The notes under the pieces are model-generated. The model searched no databases. It was not told where the DNA came from and saw nothing but the letters and a program-made list of their open reading frames with translations. Positions 19,136 to 27,857 of a stretch of 64,000 nt of DNA are shown here, piece by piece. Each line of letters opens with the position of its first letter. Positions within the stretch are counted from its first letter, which is position 1. Source of the stretch: Alicycliphilus denitrificans K601 (GTDB lineage: Bacteria > Pseudomonadota > Gammaproteobacteria > Burkholderiales > Burkholderiaceae_C). The position numbers and the translations under genes are program-made. The stretch is taken from assembly GCF_000204645.1 (NCBI RefSeq), contig NC_015422.1, positions 3,241,001 through 3,305,000 of the forward strand. Direction: 5' to 3'.

Positions 19136-20638
19136 ATGCAATTTTCCTGGAACGACCCCACGGCGATCATGTTCGCCATCTATCTGGTGGCCATGCTGGG
19201 CATTGGCGCGCTGGGCTACCTGGGCACCAAGAACCTGTCGGACTACATCCTGGGCGGGCGCAGCCTGGGCAGCTTCGTCACGGCGCTGTCGGCGGGCGCC
19301 TCGGACATGAGCGGCTGGCTGCTCATGGGCCTGCCCGGCGCGATCTTCGTCTCGGGCCTGTCCGAATCGTGGATCGCCATCGGCCTGGTCGCCGGCGCCT
19401 ACCTCAACTGGCGCCTAGTGGCCGCGCGGCTGCGCCTGTACACCGAGCGCGCGGGCAACGCCCTCACGCTGCCCGACTACCTGGCCAACCGCTTCGAGGA
19501 CAAAAGCAACCTGCTGCGCATCGTCACCGCGCTGGTGATCCTGGTGTTCTTCACGCTGTACTGCGCCTCGGGCGTGGTGGCGGGCGCGCGCCTGTTCGAG
19601 AACATGTTCGGCATGCCCTACGCCACCGCGCTGTGGGTGGGCGCGGCCTGCACCATCGCCTACGTGCTGATCGGCGGCTTCCTGGCCGTGAGCTGGACCG
19701 ACACCATCCAGGCCTCGCTGATGATCACGGCCCTGATCCTCGCCCCCATCATGGCCTGGCTGGCCGTGCAAGGCCAGCTGCAGCCGGGCCAGGACTGGCA
19801 CGCCATCGTCGCGCCCGAGAAGTTCGACATGCTGCGCGGCGCCAGCCTCGTGGGCATCGTCTCGCTGCTGGCCTGGGGCCTGGGCTACTTCGGCCAGCCG
19901 CACATCCTCGTGCGCTTCATGGCCGCCTCGTCGGTGCAGACCATTCCCAACGCCCGGCGCATCAGCATGACCTGGATGGTCCTGTGCCTGGCGGGCGCCG
20001 TGGCCGTGGGCTTCGTCGGCATCCCCTTCTTCACCGCCGGCCAGGCCGGCGCCGACGCCGTGCACGCCAACGGCGAGACGGTGTTCATGGAGATCGCCAA
20101 GCAGCTCTTCAACCCCTGGATCGCCGGCGCCCTGCTGGCCGCCATCCTGGCCGCCGTGATGAGCACGCTGTCGTGCCAGCTGCTGGTGTGCTCCAGCGCG
20201 CTGACCGAGGACATCTACCGCGCCTTCCTGCGCAAGAACGCGAGCGAGCAGGAGCTGGTCTGGATCGGCCGCGCCATGGTGCTGCTGATCGCCGTGATCG
20301 CCATCGCCATCGCCAGCAACCCCGAGTCCAAGGTGCTCGGCATGGTCAGCTACGCCTGGGCAGGCTTCGGCGCCGCCTTCGGGCCAGTGATCATCCTGTC
20401 GCTGTTCTGGGAGCGCATGACGCGCGGCGGCGCGCTCGCCGGCATCGTCGTGGGAGCCGTCACCGTGCTCGTGTGGAAGCAAGGGGGCTGGCTCGGCCTG
20501 TACGAGATCGTACCCGGCTTCATCTTGGGCTGGCTGGCCGTGGTCGTGACGAGCCTACTCGGCACCCCGCCGTCGCATAGCATGCGCAAGGCCCATGCCG
20601 CGGTGCAGCAGGAGTTCGCGCGCATAGGCGCGCGCTGA
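19136..20638 (+). CDS. putP: Sodium/proline symporter PutP
   Basis: A 500-residue sodium:solute symporter family protein with about 13 membrane segments. The motif YILGGRSLGSFVTALSAGAS in the second membrane segment, with the Ser-rich SAGASDMSGW sodium-site region, is characteristic of PutP. The segment LLAWGLGYFGQPHILVRFMA is also family-typical. It takes up proline with sodium and supplies the upstream PutA. The gap from putA is 202 bases and contains a hairpin repeat, so putP may have its own promoter. No GTTGCA box was seen in that gap. Confidence 0.95.
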   Translation: MQFSWNDPTAIMFAIYLVAMLGIGALGYLGTKNLSDYILGGRSLGSFVTALSAGASDMSGWLLMGLPGAIFVSGLSESWIAIGLVAGAYLNWRLVAARLRLYTERAGNALTLPDYLANRFEDKSNLLRIVTALVILVFFTLYCASGVVAGARLFENMFGMPYATALWVGAACTIAYVLIGGFLAVSWTDTIQASLMITALILAPIMAWLAVQGQLQPGQDWHAIVAPEKFDMLRGASLVGIVSLLAWGLGYFGQPHILVRFMAASSVQTIPNARRISMTWMVLCLAGAVAVGFVGIPFFTAGQAGADAVHANGETVFMEIAKQLFNPWIAGALLAAILAAVMSTLSCQLLVCSSALTEDIYRAFLRKNASEQELVWIGRAMVLLIAVIAIAIASNPESKVLGMVSYAWAGFGAAFGPVIILSLFWERMTRGGALAGIVVGAVTVLVWKQGGWLGLYEIVPGFILGWLAVVVTSLLGTPPSHSMRKAHAAVQQEFARIGAR

Positions 20639-20721
20639 CCAGCGCCGGGCATTTTCTTGCACGAGGCACGATTGCTTTTCACCAGATAAGATCACCGGCT
20701 TTCGCAACCGATGTGATCTCC

Positions 20722-21534
20722 ATGAAGAAAAGCCCCGCGGACATGACCGCCAAGCCCAACGTCCAAGTGCTGGAACGCATGTTCCAGCTGATCGACGTGC
20801 TGGCAGCAAAGGAGGAGTCCGTTTCGCTCAAGGAGATCAGCGAGAAGACGGGACTGCACCCTTCCACCGCGCACCGCATCCTCAACGACCTGACGATAGG
20901 GCGCTTCGTCGACCGGCCCGAATCGGGCAGCTACCGCCTAGGCATGCGCCTGCTGGAGCTGGGCAACCTAGTCAAGGCGCGCCTGTCCGTGCGCGACGCT
21001 GCCATGGCGCCCATGCGCCAGCTGCACAAGCTGATCCAGCAGCCCGTCAACCTGAGCGTGCGCCAGGGCGACGAAATCGTCTACATCGAGCGCGCTTACA
21101 GCGAGCGCTCGGGCATGCAGGTGGTGCGCGCCATCGGCGGGCATGCGCCGCTGCACCTGACCTCCACCGGCAAGCTGTTCCTGGCTGCGGACGACCCCCA
21201 GCGCGTGCGCGCCTACGCCACGCGCACCGGACTGCCGGGCCACACGCGCAACAGCATCACCCAGCTGCTCCTGCTCGAACGCGAGCTCAGCAAGGCACGG
21301 CAATACGGCGTGGCGCGCGACAACGAAGAACTGGAGCTGGGCGTGCGCTGCATGGCGGCGGGCGTGTACGACGACCAGGGGCAGCTGGTCGCCGGCCTGT
21401 CGATCTCTGCGCCCGCCGACCGCCTGGACGAAGGCTGGCTGCCCAAGCTGCAGGCGACGGCCCGGGAGATTTCGCTGGCCATGGGCTATACGACGGGCAT
21501 GCGCACGGCGCTCAACGGCCCGGAAAAGTCGTAA
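20722..21534 (+). CDS. IclR family transcriptional regulator
   Basis: A 270-residue regulator with an N-terminal winged HTH (SLKEISEKTGLHPSTAHRIL, about residues 36-55) and a C-terminal IclR effector domain (RQGDEIVYIERAYS, HLTSTGKLFLA). IclR proteins bind small organic acids and usually control neighbouring catabolic genes. It lies 83 bases after putP on the same strand, and involvement in proline or amino-acid use is possible but not shown. An in-frame GTG at 20713 is an alternative start. The ATG at 20722 is preferred. Confidence 0.88.
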   Translation: MKKSPADMTAKPNVQVLERMFQLIDVLAAKEESVSLKEISEKTGLHPSTAHRILNDLTIGRFVDRPESGSYRLGMRLLELGNLVKARLSVRDAAMAPMRQLHKLIQQPVNLSVRQGDEIVYIERAYSERSGMQVVRAIGGHAPLHLTSTGKLFLAADDPQRVRAYATRTGLPGHTRNSITQLLLLERELSKARQYGVARDNEELELGVRCMAAGVYDDQGQLVAGLSISAPADRLDEGWLPKLQATAREISLAMGYTTGMRTALNGPEKS

Positions 21535-21571
21535 CGGCCGCCCCACGCTGGCGGCGCGGTGCTCCGCCGCG

Positions 21572-22666
21572 TCAGCTGCTGGGCGACGTCACGCCCAGAT
21601 GCAGACTGGCGCTGCTGCCGGGGTGGCCCTTCTCCACCCAGGAGCGCACCCGCTCCGCGTCGCCCAGGCGGCTGAATTTGCCGGCCGAGTCGAGGAACAC
21701 CATGATCAGCTTGCGGCCGGCAACCTGCGCCTGCATCACCAGGCAGCGCCCGGCCTCGGAGATGTAGCCGGTCTTCTGCAGGCCGATGTCCCACGAGGGG
21801 CTCTTCACGAGGCGGTTGGTGTTGTTGTACTGCAGCACACGCTGGCCCACGGCGACCTCATGGCTGGGCGACGTGGACAGCTCGCGCAGCAGCGGGTCGC
21901 CATGCGCCACGTTGACCAGCGTGGCCAAGTCGTGTGCGCTGGACTGGTTCTTGCTGGAAAGGCCCGTGGGCTCGACGTAGCGCGTCTCCGTCATGCCCAG
22001 CAGCCTGGCCTTGGCGTTCATGCGCTGCACGAACACCGCCAGCCCGCCGGGATAGGTGCGCCCGAGGGCATGGGCCGCCCGGTTCTCGCTGGACATCAGG
22101 GCCAGGTGCAGCAGCTCCCCGCGCGACAGGGTGGTGCCCACCGTCAGGCGCGAGCCGCTGCCCTTCTCGGTGTCCACGTCGTCCTGGGTGATGGTGATGG
22201 GCTCGTCCATGGGCAGGCGCGCCTCGGAAATCAGCAGGCCCGTCATGAGCTTGGTCAGCGAAGCGATCGGCAGCACCGCATGGTCGTTCTTGCTGAGCAG
22301 AACCTCCTTGGTGTCCTGGTCGATCACCAGGGCCACGCTGGATTTCAGATCGAGCGGATCGCTGACCTCGTGCAGGCCCGCCAGCTGGCCGAACGACAGC
22401 CGCGCCGGCTCCGCCACCATGCGTACCGGCGCCCTGGCGCTGCGCGCGGACACGCGCGTGGCCTTGGCCGAAACCGTCTTGTGCCGGACCTTGACGGCCG
22501 CCTGCCTGGGCGCCGCGCGTTTGGCGGCGACGGTGGTGGAATGTTTCTTGGCGACCGCGTGCTTGCGCTCTGCCGCATGGGCGCCGGGAGAGGCCAGCGC
22601 GACCCCTACGGCCAGGAGAGCCAGAGCATGGGAAAGACGGGAGGCGATGCGGAATCGGGCGTGCAT
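21572..22666 (-). CDS. pbpG: D-alanyl-D-alanine endopeptidase (PBP7-like, peptidase S11)
   Basis: A 364-residue periplasmic serine peptidase. After a signal peptide (cleavage near residue 31) comes an unusually long Ala/Lys/Arg-rich linker to about residue 85, then the S11 catalytic domain with S136-LTK139, S193-EN195 and K298-TG300. These three motifs define the active site of low-molecular-weight penicillin-binding proteins that cut D-Ala-mDAP cross-links. GGAG precedes two adjacent ATG codons (22669 and 22666). The second gives better spacing and was chosen. Confidence 0.92.
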   Translation of the reverse strand: MHARFRIASRLSHALALLAVGVALASPGAHAAERKHAVAKKHSTTVAAKRAAPRQAAVKVRHKTVSAKATRVSARSARAPVRMVAEPARLSFGQLAGLHEVSDPLDLKSSVALVIDQDTKEVLLSKNDHAVLPIASLTKLMTGLLISEARLPMDEPITITQDDVDTEKGSGSRLTVGTTLSRGELLHLALMSSENRAAHALGRTYPGGLAVFVQRMNAKARLLGMTETRYVEPTGLSSKNQSSAHDLATLVNVAHGDPLLRELSTSPSHEVAVGQRVLQYNNTNRLVKSPSWDIGLQKTGYISEAGRCLVMQAQVAGRKLIMVFLDSAGKFSRLGDAERVRSWVEKGHPGSSASLHLGVTSPSS

Positions 22667-22697
22667 CATATGCTCCAAACTGCAAAAACTGTGTGCC

Positions 22698-22726
22698 AGT
22701 GTACAGAATTGAAAAAAGCCGCGCAA
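22698..22726 (-). promoter_or_regulatory. Candidate sigma-70 promoter for pbpG
   Basis: On the minus strand TTGCGC (22726-22721), a 17-base spacer, then TACACT (22703-22698), about 30 bases before the pbpG start. Only three and four of six bases match the consensus hexamers, so support is weak. The -35 box would lie inside the leuA terminator stem. Confidence 0.3.
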
Positions 22727-22745
22727 GATCAATATCTTGCGCGAC
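22712..22745 (-). terminator. Intrinsic terminator downstream of leuA
   Basis: A perfect 10-bp stem (CGCGCAAGAT / ATCTTGCGCG, 22720-22729 and 22734-22743) with a 4-base loop. On the minus strand the stem is followed by GGC and six T (the A run at 22712-22717). It lies about 40 bases after the stop of the short leuA. Confidence 0.85.
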
Positions 22746-22781
22746 TCTTTTAAAAAGCTGCCTGAATTATAGGCGCGGCAT

Positions 22782-24323
22782 TCAGCCTTGTGCAGCCACT
22801 CGTTCCGCTTTACTTTGTAACTTGTTCAGGGCACTCAGGTAGGCCTTGGCCGACGCGACCACGATGTCCGGGTCGGCCCCCACGCCGTTGACCACGCGGC
22901 CGGCGTTCTGCAGGCGCACCGTCACCTCGCCCTGGCTCTCGGTGGAGCCGCTGATGGCGTTGACGGAGTACAGCACCATCTCGGCGCCGCTTTGCACATG
23001 CGCCTCGATCGCCTTGAGCGATGCATCGACGGGGCCGTTGCCTTCGGAGGAACTGCGCACCTCCTTGCCATTCATGGTGAAGACGATGCTGGCCTGCGGG
23101 CGCTCGCCGGTCTCGCTGTGCTGGGCAAGCGAGACGAAGCCGAACTGCTCCTTGTCGCCGTGCATGCTCTCGTCGCTGACCAGGGCCAGGATGTCCTCGT
23201 CGAAGATCTCGCTCTTGCGATCGGCCAGTTCCTTGAACCTGGCGAAGGCTGCATTGATCTCGCCCTCGCTCTCCAGCTCCACGCCCAGTTCCTGCAGGCG
23301 CTGCTTGAAGGCGTTGCGGCCCGAGAGCTTGCCGAGCACGATCTTGTTGGTGCTCCAGCCCACGTCCTCGGCGCGCATGATCTCGTAGGTGTCGCGCGCC
23401 TTGAGCACGCCGTCCTGGTGGATGCCGGAGGCATGCGCGAAGGCGTTCGCCCCGACCACGGCCTTATTGGGCTGCACGACGAAGCCCGTGGTCTGGCTGA
23501 CCATGCGGCTCGCGGCCAGCAGGTGCTTGGCGTCTATGCCCACCTCCAGGCCGAAGTAGTCGCGCCGCGTCTTGACGGCCATCACCACCTCTTCGAGCGA
23601 ACAGTTGCCCGCGCGCTCGCCCAGGCCGTTGATGGTGCATTCCACCTGGCGCGCGCCGCCAATCTTCACGCCCGCCAGCGAATTGGCCACGGCCATGCCC
23701 AGGTCGTTGTGGCAGTGCACGCTCCAGACCGCCTTGTCGCTGTTGGGCACGCGCTCGCGCAGGTTCTTGATGAAACTACCGTACAGCTCGGGTATGGCGT
23801 AGCCCACGGTGTCGGGAATGTTGATGGTGGTGGCGCCCTCCTCGATGGCCGCCTCGACCACGCGGCACAGGAAGTCCGGGTCGCTGCGGTAGCCGTCCTC
23901 GGCGCTGAACTCGATATCTTCCGCGAGGTTGCGCGCGAAGCGCGTGGACAGGCGCGACTGCTCCAGCACCTGCTCGGGCGTCATGCGCAGCTTCTTCTCC
24001 ATGTGCAGCGGGCTGGTGGCGATGAAGAGGTGGATGCGGGCGCGGCCCGCGTCCTTGAGCGCCTCCGCGGCACGCGTGATGTCGCGATCGTTGGTGCGCG
24101 CCAGCGAGCAGACCGTGGAGTCCTTGATGGCGCGGGCAATCGCCTGCACGCACTCGAAGTCGCCGTTGGAGCTGGCGGCAAAGCCGGCCTCGATCACGTC
24201 CACCTTCAGACGTTCGAGCTGGCGCGCGATGCGCAGCTTCTCGTCGCGCGTCATGGAGGCGCCCGGCGACTGCTCGCCGTCGCGCAAGGTGGTGTCGAAG
24301 ATGATGAGTTTGTCTGTGCTCAT
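22782..24323 (-). CDS. leuA: 2-isopropylmalate synthase, LeuA type 1
   Basis: A 513-residue enzyme condensing acetyl-CoA with 2-ketoisovalerate, the first step of leucine synthesis. The motif [12 protein letters not shown] is at residues 10-21, the metal-binding HCHNDLGMA is near residue 210, and a C-terminal regulatory LeuA dimer domain covers about residues 390-500. This is the short proteobacterial form. A second, long-form isopropylmalate synthase gene lies only 35 bases upstream on the same strand, so both are probably on one mRNA under the leucine attenuator. Citramalate synthase is a less likely alternative. Confidence 0.93.
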   Translation of the reverse strand: MSTDKLIIFDTTLRDGEQSPGASMTRDEKLRIARQLERLKVDVIEAGFAASSNGDFECVQAIARAIKDSTVCSLARTNDRDITRAAEALKDAGRARIHLFIATSPLHMEKKLRMTPEQVLEQSRLSTRFARNLAEDIEFSAEDGYRSDPDFLCRVVEAAIEEGATTINIPDTVGYAIPELYGSFIKNLRERVPNSDKAVWSVHCHNDLGMAVANSLAGVKIGGARQVECTINGLGERAGNCSLEEVVMAVKTRRDYFGLEVGIDAKHLLAASRMVSQTTGFVVQPNKAVVGANAFAHASGIHQDGVLKARDTYEIMRAEDVGWSTNKIVLGKLSGRNAFKQRLQELGVELESEGEINAAFARFKELADRKSEIFDEDILALVSDESMHGDKEQFGFVSLAQHSETGERPQASIVFTMNGKEVRSSSEGNGPVDASLKAIEAHVQSGAEMVLYSVNAISGSTESQGEVTVRLQNAGRVVNGVGADPDIVVASAKAYLSALNKLQSKAERVAAQG

Positions 24324-24358
24324 GGGGTGCCTCTGTCGTGTGAGCGAAAAGCAGGACT

Positions 24359-26026
24359 TTACGCGACGGCAGCCTGCACCTGCGGCACGCGCTCCAGGCC
24401 CGAGAGGATGGCGCGGATGGACGCGGAGACGATGTTGGCGTCCATGCCCACGCCGTACACCGTGTGCTGCCCGTCGATGCGCATCTCCACATAGGCCACA
24501 GCCTTGGCGCCGGCGCCCTCGCCGATGGCGTGCTCGCTGTAGTCGAGCACGCGCACGTCACGATCGAACGCCGAGGACACGGCCTGCACGAAGGCATCGA
24601 TGGGCCCCGTCCCCTCGCCTTCGATCTCCAGCGGCTCGCCCTGCCACTGCAGGCTGGCGCGCAGCGAGAAGCCGCCGTCCTGCTCCTGCATGCGGTAGGC
24701 CGGTGCAGCCACCGACTTGAAGCGATACTCCTGCTGGAACAGGTTCCAGAGGTCCTCCGCCGTCAGCTCCTTGCCGCTGGCGTCCATCTCGCGCTGCACG
24801 GCCTGGCTGAACTCGATCTGCAGGCGGCGTGGCAACTGCAAGCCGTATTCGCTCTCCAGCAGGTAGGAGATGCCGCCCTTGCCGGACTGGCTGTTGACGC
24901 GGATGACGGCCTCGTAGCTGCGGCCCAGGTCCTTGGGGTCGATTGGCAGATAGGGCATGTCCCAGATGTCGCCCTCCCGGCGCTCGGCAAAGGCCTTCTT
25001 GATCGCATCCTGGTGCGAGCCCGAGAACGAGGTGTAGACGAGGTCGCCCACATAGGGATGGCGCGGGTGCACGGGCAACTGGTTGCAATACTCCACCGTG
25101 CTGCGGATGCCGTCGATGTCCGAGAAGTCCAGCCCCGGCGACACGCCCTGGGTGTACATGTTGAGCGCCACGTTCACCACGTCGAGGTTGCCGGTGCGCT
25201 CGCCGTTGCCGAACAGGCAGCCTTCGAGGCGGTCGGCGCCGGCCATCAAGGCCAGCTCGGCGGATGCGGTGCCCGTGCCGCGGTCATTGTGCGGGTGCAC
25301 GGACAGAACGATGCTGTCCCGGCGCTGCACGTGGCGATGCGTCCACTCCACCATGTCGGCGAAGATGTTGGGCGTGGAATGCTCCACCGTGGTGGGCAGG
25401 TTGATGATGCATTTCTTCTGCGGCGTGGGCTGCCACACGTCGGTCACGGCATCGATCACGCGCTTGGAGAATTCCAGCTCGGTGTCCGAATACATCTCGG
25501 GCGAGTACTCGAAGGTCCAGTCCGTCGCGCGCTGCTTCGCCGCCAGTTCCTTGAACAGCCGCGCGTGGCTGACGGCCAGATCGACGATTTCGTCCTTGCT
25601 CATGCCCAGCACCACGCGGCGCATCACGGGCGCGGTGGCGTTGTAGAGGTGCACGATGGCGCGCGGCGCGCCCACCAGCGCCTCGAAGGTGCGGTGGATC
25701 AACGGCTCGCGCGCTTGGGTCAATACCTGGATGGTCACGTCGTCGGGGATACGGTCTTCCTCGATGAGCTTGCGCACGAAGTCGAACTCGATCTGCGACG
25801 CGGAGGGGAAGCCGACCTCGATCTCCTTGAAGCCGATCTTCACCAGTTGCTCGAACATGCGCATCTTGCGCGCTATGTCCATGGGCTCGATCAAGGCCTG
25901 GTTGCCGTCGCGCAGGTCGACGCTGCACCAGATGGGGGCCTTGGTGATCACCGCATCGGGCCAGGTGCGATCCGTGAGGCGCACGGGAGCGGCGGGGCGG
26001 TACTTGGCGGCGGGGTTGTGCAACAT
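24359..26026 (-). CDS. leuA: 2-isopropylmalate synthase, LeuA type 2 (long form)
   Basis: A 555-residue alpha-isopropylmalate synthase of the long clade. The N-terminal motif [15 protein letters not shown] takes the place of the DTTLRDGEQ form, and [13 protein letters not shown] carries the metal histidines. A C-terminal LeuA dimer domain includes [18 protein letters not shown]. The start at 26026 gives the usual N-terminus [11 protein letters not shown]. It follows an 18-codon leucine-rich leader and terminator, and precedes the type 1 leuA. Having both forms in tandem suggests different feedback sensitivity, which is inference. Confidence 0.93.
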   Translation of the reverse strand: MLHNPAAKYRPAAPVRLTDRTWPDAVITKAPIWCSVDLRDGNQALIEPMDIARKMRMFEQLVKIGFKEIEVGFPSASQIEFDFVRKLIEEDRIPDDVTIQVLTQAREPLIHRTFEALVGAPRAIVHLYNATAPVMRRVVLGMSKDEIVDLAVSHARLFKELAAKQRATDWTFEYSPEMYSDTELEFSKRVIDAVTDVWQPTPQKKCIINLPTTVEHSTPNIFADMVEWTHRHVQRRDSIVLSVHPHNDRGTGTASAELALMAGADRLEGCLFGNGERTGNLDVVNVALNMYTQGVSPGLDFSDIDGIRSTVEYCNQLPVHPRHPYVGDLVYTSFSGSHQDAIKKAFAERREGDIWDMPYLPIDPKDLGRSYEAVIRVNSQSGKGGISYLLESEYGLQLPRRLQIEFSQAVQREMDASGKELTAEDLWNLFQQEYRFKSVAAPAYRMQEQDGGFSLRASLQWQGEPLEIEGEGTGPIDAFVQAVSSAFDRDVRVLDYSEHAIGEGAGAKAVAYVEMRIDGQHTVYGVGMDANIVSASIRAILSGLERVPQVQAAVA

Positions 26027-26088
26027 CGGGGCTCTCTCTTTCAGATGGAACAAGGAAACGAATCCGGCCTGTGCTCCAGCGACCCCGA

Positions 26089-26129
26089 GAAAAAACAAAA
26101 ACGGCCCGTCGCTGGTGCTCACGGGCCGT
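26089..26129 (-). terminator. Leucine attenuator terminator upstream of leuA
   Basis: A perfect 9-bp stem (ACGGCCCGT at 26129-26121 pairing with ACGGGCCGT at 26109-26101, minus strand), an 11-base loop, then TTTTTGTTTTTT-like U tract. It lies between the leader peptide stop and the type 2 leuA start. The last six bases of its 5' arm (GCCCGT) can alternatively pair with ACGGGC in leader codons 13-15 (26171-26166), giving a plausible antiterminator. Confidence 0.92.
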
Positions 26130-26154
26130 GGAAGTAGGTGTGTGTACGCGCGCG

Positions 26155-26211
26155 CTACTGTGCCTGCCCGTTGGACAAGTTGAGTAGTAGTGCTAGCGAC
26201 AGGAAATGCAT
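26155..26211 (-). CDS. leuL: leu operon leader peptide
   Basis: An 18-codon open frame, [18 protein letters not shown] followed by TAG. Six of 18 residues are Leu, encoded by CTG, CTA, CTA, CTA, CTC and TTG, three of them consecutive. CTA is rare in this GC-rich genome. The intrinsic terminator begins 26 bases after the stop. The layout is that of a classic amino-acid attenuator: slow translation at the Leu codons would free ACGGGC to pair with the terminator arm and let transcription enter leuA. A weak GAG precedes the ATG by 8 bases. It starts 23 bases after the stop of the upstream LysR gene. Confidence 0.88.
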   Translation of the reverse strand: MHFLSLALLLNLSNGQAQ

Positions 26212-26233
26212 GGAGTGCACTCTAGCACAAAAA

Positions 26234-27142
26234 CTAAGCGCTGCCAGCCCTTCCGTCCATCAGCCGCTCTTCGAGAAAGGTACGGAACCCCTGCGCCGCC
26301 GGTGACGGCGCCCTGCCGCGGCGCGTGAAGATCCAGAAGCTGCGCTCCACCACCGGGTCGCCCACCGGCCGCATGACCAGCCCGAACTGCTCGACGAGCG
26401 AGCGCGCATAGGGCATGCACAGCGTGATGCCCAGGCCCGCGCGCGCCAGCGCCAGCGCCGTGGTCATGAAGGTCACCTGCATGAAGGCCTCCTTGTGCAG
26501 GCCGCGCGCGGCCTCGCCCACGTCGCTCACCAGCAGGTCCGTGAACTGACCCTGCAGGGTGATCAGCGACTGCCCGGAAAGGTCGTGCCACTGCAGCGTG
26601 CGCCGGCGCGCCAGCACATGGCCCGGCGGCATCACGGCCATAAAGGGCATGCAGAAGAGCCGGTCGGCCGCGATGTCCGAATTGGTCTCGCGCTCCGGGC
26701 CTATGCCTATGTCCACCTCGCCGGAAAACACCCGCGCCATCACGCTCTCGACCGCGCAATCGACCAAGCGCAGGTGCACGCCCGGGTGCTGCGCACGAAA
26801 CCCGGCCATCAGCTCGGGCAGCAGCGTGCAGGCGAGCAGCTGCGGCACAGCCACGCGCACGCTGCCGCGCTGCAGCGCCTTGAGGTTGCCTACCTCGCTG
26901 ACCACGCCATCCAGGTCGTGCAGGATCTTCTCGATCTGCGGATAGAGCTCGCGCGCCGTGTCGGACAGGCGCAGGCGGCGCGTGCTGCGGTCGAAGAGGC
27001 GCAGGCCCAGGGACGCCTCCAGCTCCTTGATCAGGCCGCTCAAGGCCGACTGGGTGATGAAAAGCCGCTCGGCCGCCAGCGTGAAGCTGCCGGTCTCGGC
27101 CACCGCCACGAAGGCACTCAACTGGCGCAGCGTCACATTCAT
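26234..27142 (-). CDS. LysR family transcriptional regulator
   Basis: A 302-residue LysR protein with an N-terminal winged HTH (residues 1-60, AAERLFITQSALSGLIKELE) and a C-terminal effector-binding domain. It is divergent from the VOC/transporter/hydrolase genes, with 132 bases between starts, the classic arrangement for a LysR activator of an aromatic catabolic operon. A TGAT-N11-ATCA dyad at 27147-27165 in that gap is a possible binding site. Its stop is only 23 bases before the leucine leader peptide on the same strand. Confidence 0.9.
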   Translation of the reverse strand: MNVTLRQLSAFVAVAETGSFTLAAERLFITQSALSGLIKELEASLGLRLFDRSTRRLRLSDTARELYPQIEKILHDLDGVVSEVGNLKALQRGSVRVAVPQLLACTLLPELMAGFRAQHPGVHLRLVDCAVESVMARVFSGEVDIGIGPERETNSDIAADRLFCMPFMAVMPPGHVLARRRTLQWHDLSGQSLITLQGQFTDLLVSDVGEAARGLHKEAFMQVTFMTTALALARAGLGITLCMPYARSLVEQFGLVMRPVGDPVVERSFWIFTRRGRAPSPAAQGFRTFLEERLMDGRAGSA

Positions 27143-27146
27143 CAGA

Positions 27147-27165
27147 TGATCTTATAAGTGCATCA
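27147..27165. promoter_or_regulatory. Possible LysR-type operator dyad
   Basis: TGAT at 27147-27150 and ATCA at 27162-27165 form a short dyad with an AT-rich centre (CTTATAAGTGC), just upstream of the LysR gene start and before the candidate promoter of the divergent operon. Position and shape fit LysR sites, but the arms are only four bases. Confidence 0.4.
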
Positions 27166-27176
27166 CTAAATACCGT

Positions 27177-27205
27177 TTGAATGATAAATCCATGGGGACT
27201 TTAAT
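27177..27205 (+). promoter_or_regulatory. Candidate sigma-70 promoter for the VOC-MFS-FAH operon
   Basis: TTGAAT at 27177-27182, a 17-base spacer, then TTTAAT at 27200-27205 (four and five of six consensus bases). It lies 69 bases before the VOC gene and just downstream of the possible LysR dyad. Confidence 0.6.
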
Positions 27206-27218
27206 ACACCTCATTCTT

Positions 27219-27253
27219 CAAGCCGATGCAATCCCTCCAACGGCTTGTTTTTT
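27219..27253 (+). terminator. Terminator-like hairpin in the 5' leader of the VOC operon
   Basis: CAAGCCG (27219-27225) pairs perfectly with CGGCTTG (27241-27247) around a 15-base loop, followed by six T (27248-27253). It sits after the candidate promoter and before the AAGGAG at 27263-27268. It could attenuate transcription of the catabolic operon. Confidence 0.55.
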
Positions 27254-27274
27254 CAACCTACCAAGGAGACAACC

Positions 27275-27829
27275 ATGGCCTTCCTCAATGGCGTCCACCA
27301 CGTCGCTTACCGCTGCAAGAACGCTAAAGCAACCGTCGAGTGGTACCAAAAGTACCTGGACGCGAATTTCATCCTCGCCATCGCCGAAAACCAGGTGCCC
27401 TCGACCAAGGAGCCCGACCCCTACATGCACATCTTTATCGACATCGGCGGCGGCAACATCCTGGCCTTCTTCGAACTGCCCACCAAGCCCGAGATGATCG
27501 CGCCCTCGGATGCCAACACCCCGTCCTGGACACAGCACTTGGCGCTCAAGGTCGATTCCATCGAAACGATGATGAAGGTCAAGGCCAGGATGGAAGCCGA
27601 CGGCATCCAGGTCATAGGCCCCACCAATCACACGATCTTCCAGTCCATCTACTTCCGCGATCCCTCAGGCCACCGGCTGGAGCTGGCCGTGAACACCGCC
27701 ACGCCGCAAATGGACAAGGCACTCGACGACGTGAAGTGGGACATGCTCAACGAGTGGGACCGCACCAAGAAGGCCCCCACCCACGCGCGCTGGATGCACG
27801 ATGGCTCGGGCCGCATCGGATCGGACTGA
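27275..27829 (+). CDS. VOC family protein (glyoxalase/extradiol dioxygenase fold)
   Basis: A 184-residue protein of the vicinal oxygen chelate superfamily. Candidate metal ligands fall in the expected places: His in GVHHVAYRC (residues 7-15), His in WTQHLALKV (near 90) and Glu in GHRLELAV (near 135). A full His-His-Glu set is consistent with a metal-dependent dioxygenase, isomerase or lyase. It is the first gene of an operon with an aromatic acid transporter, a fumarylacetoacetase-type hydrolase and a maleylacetoacetate isomerase-type GST. AAGGAG at 27263-27268 supports the ATG at 27275. The reaction is unknown; a ring-cleavage step is possible. Confidence 0.85.
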   Translation: MAFLNGVHHVAYRCKNAKATVEWYQKYLDANFILAIAENQVPSTKEPDPYMHIFIDIGGGNILAFFELPTKPEMIAPSDANTPSWTQHLALKVDSIETMMKVKARMEADGIQVIGPTNHTIFQSIYFRDPSGHRLELAVNTATPQMDKALDDVKWDMLNEWDRTKKAPTHARWMHDGSGRIGSD

Positions 27830-27857
27830 CTCTTTCCCACAGAGATCGGAAAACGCC

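Noticed and set aside
26222..26250. GGCTGGCAGCGCTTAG at the LysR 3' end, similar to one repeat arm
   Set aside because: Only one arm is present and the match is short; it may be chance.
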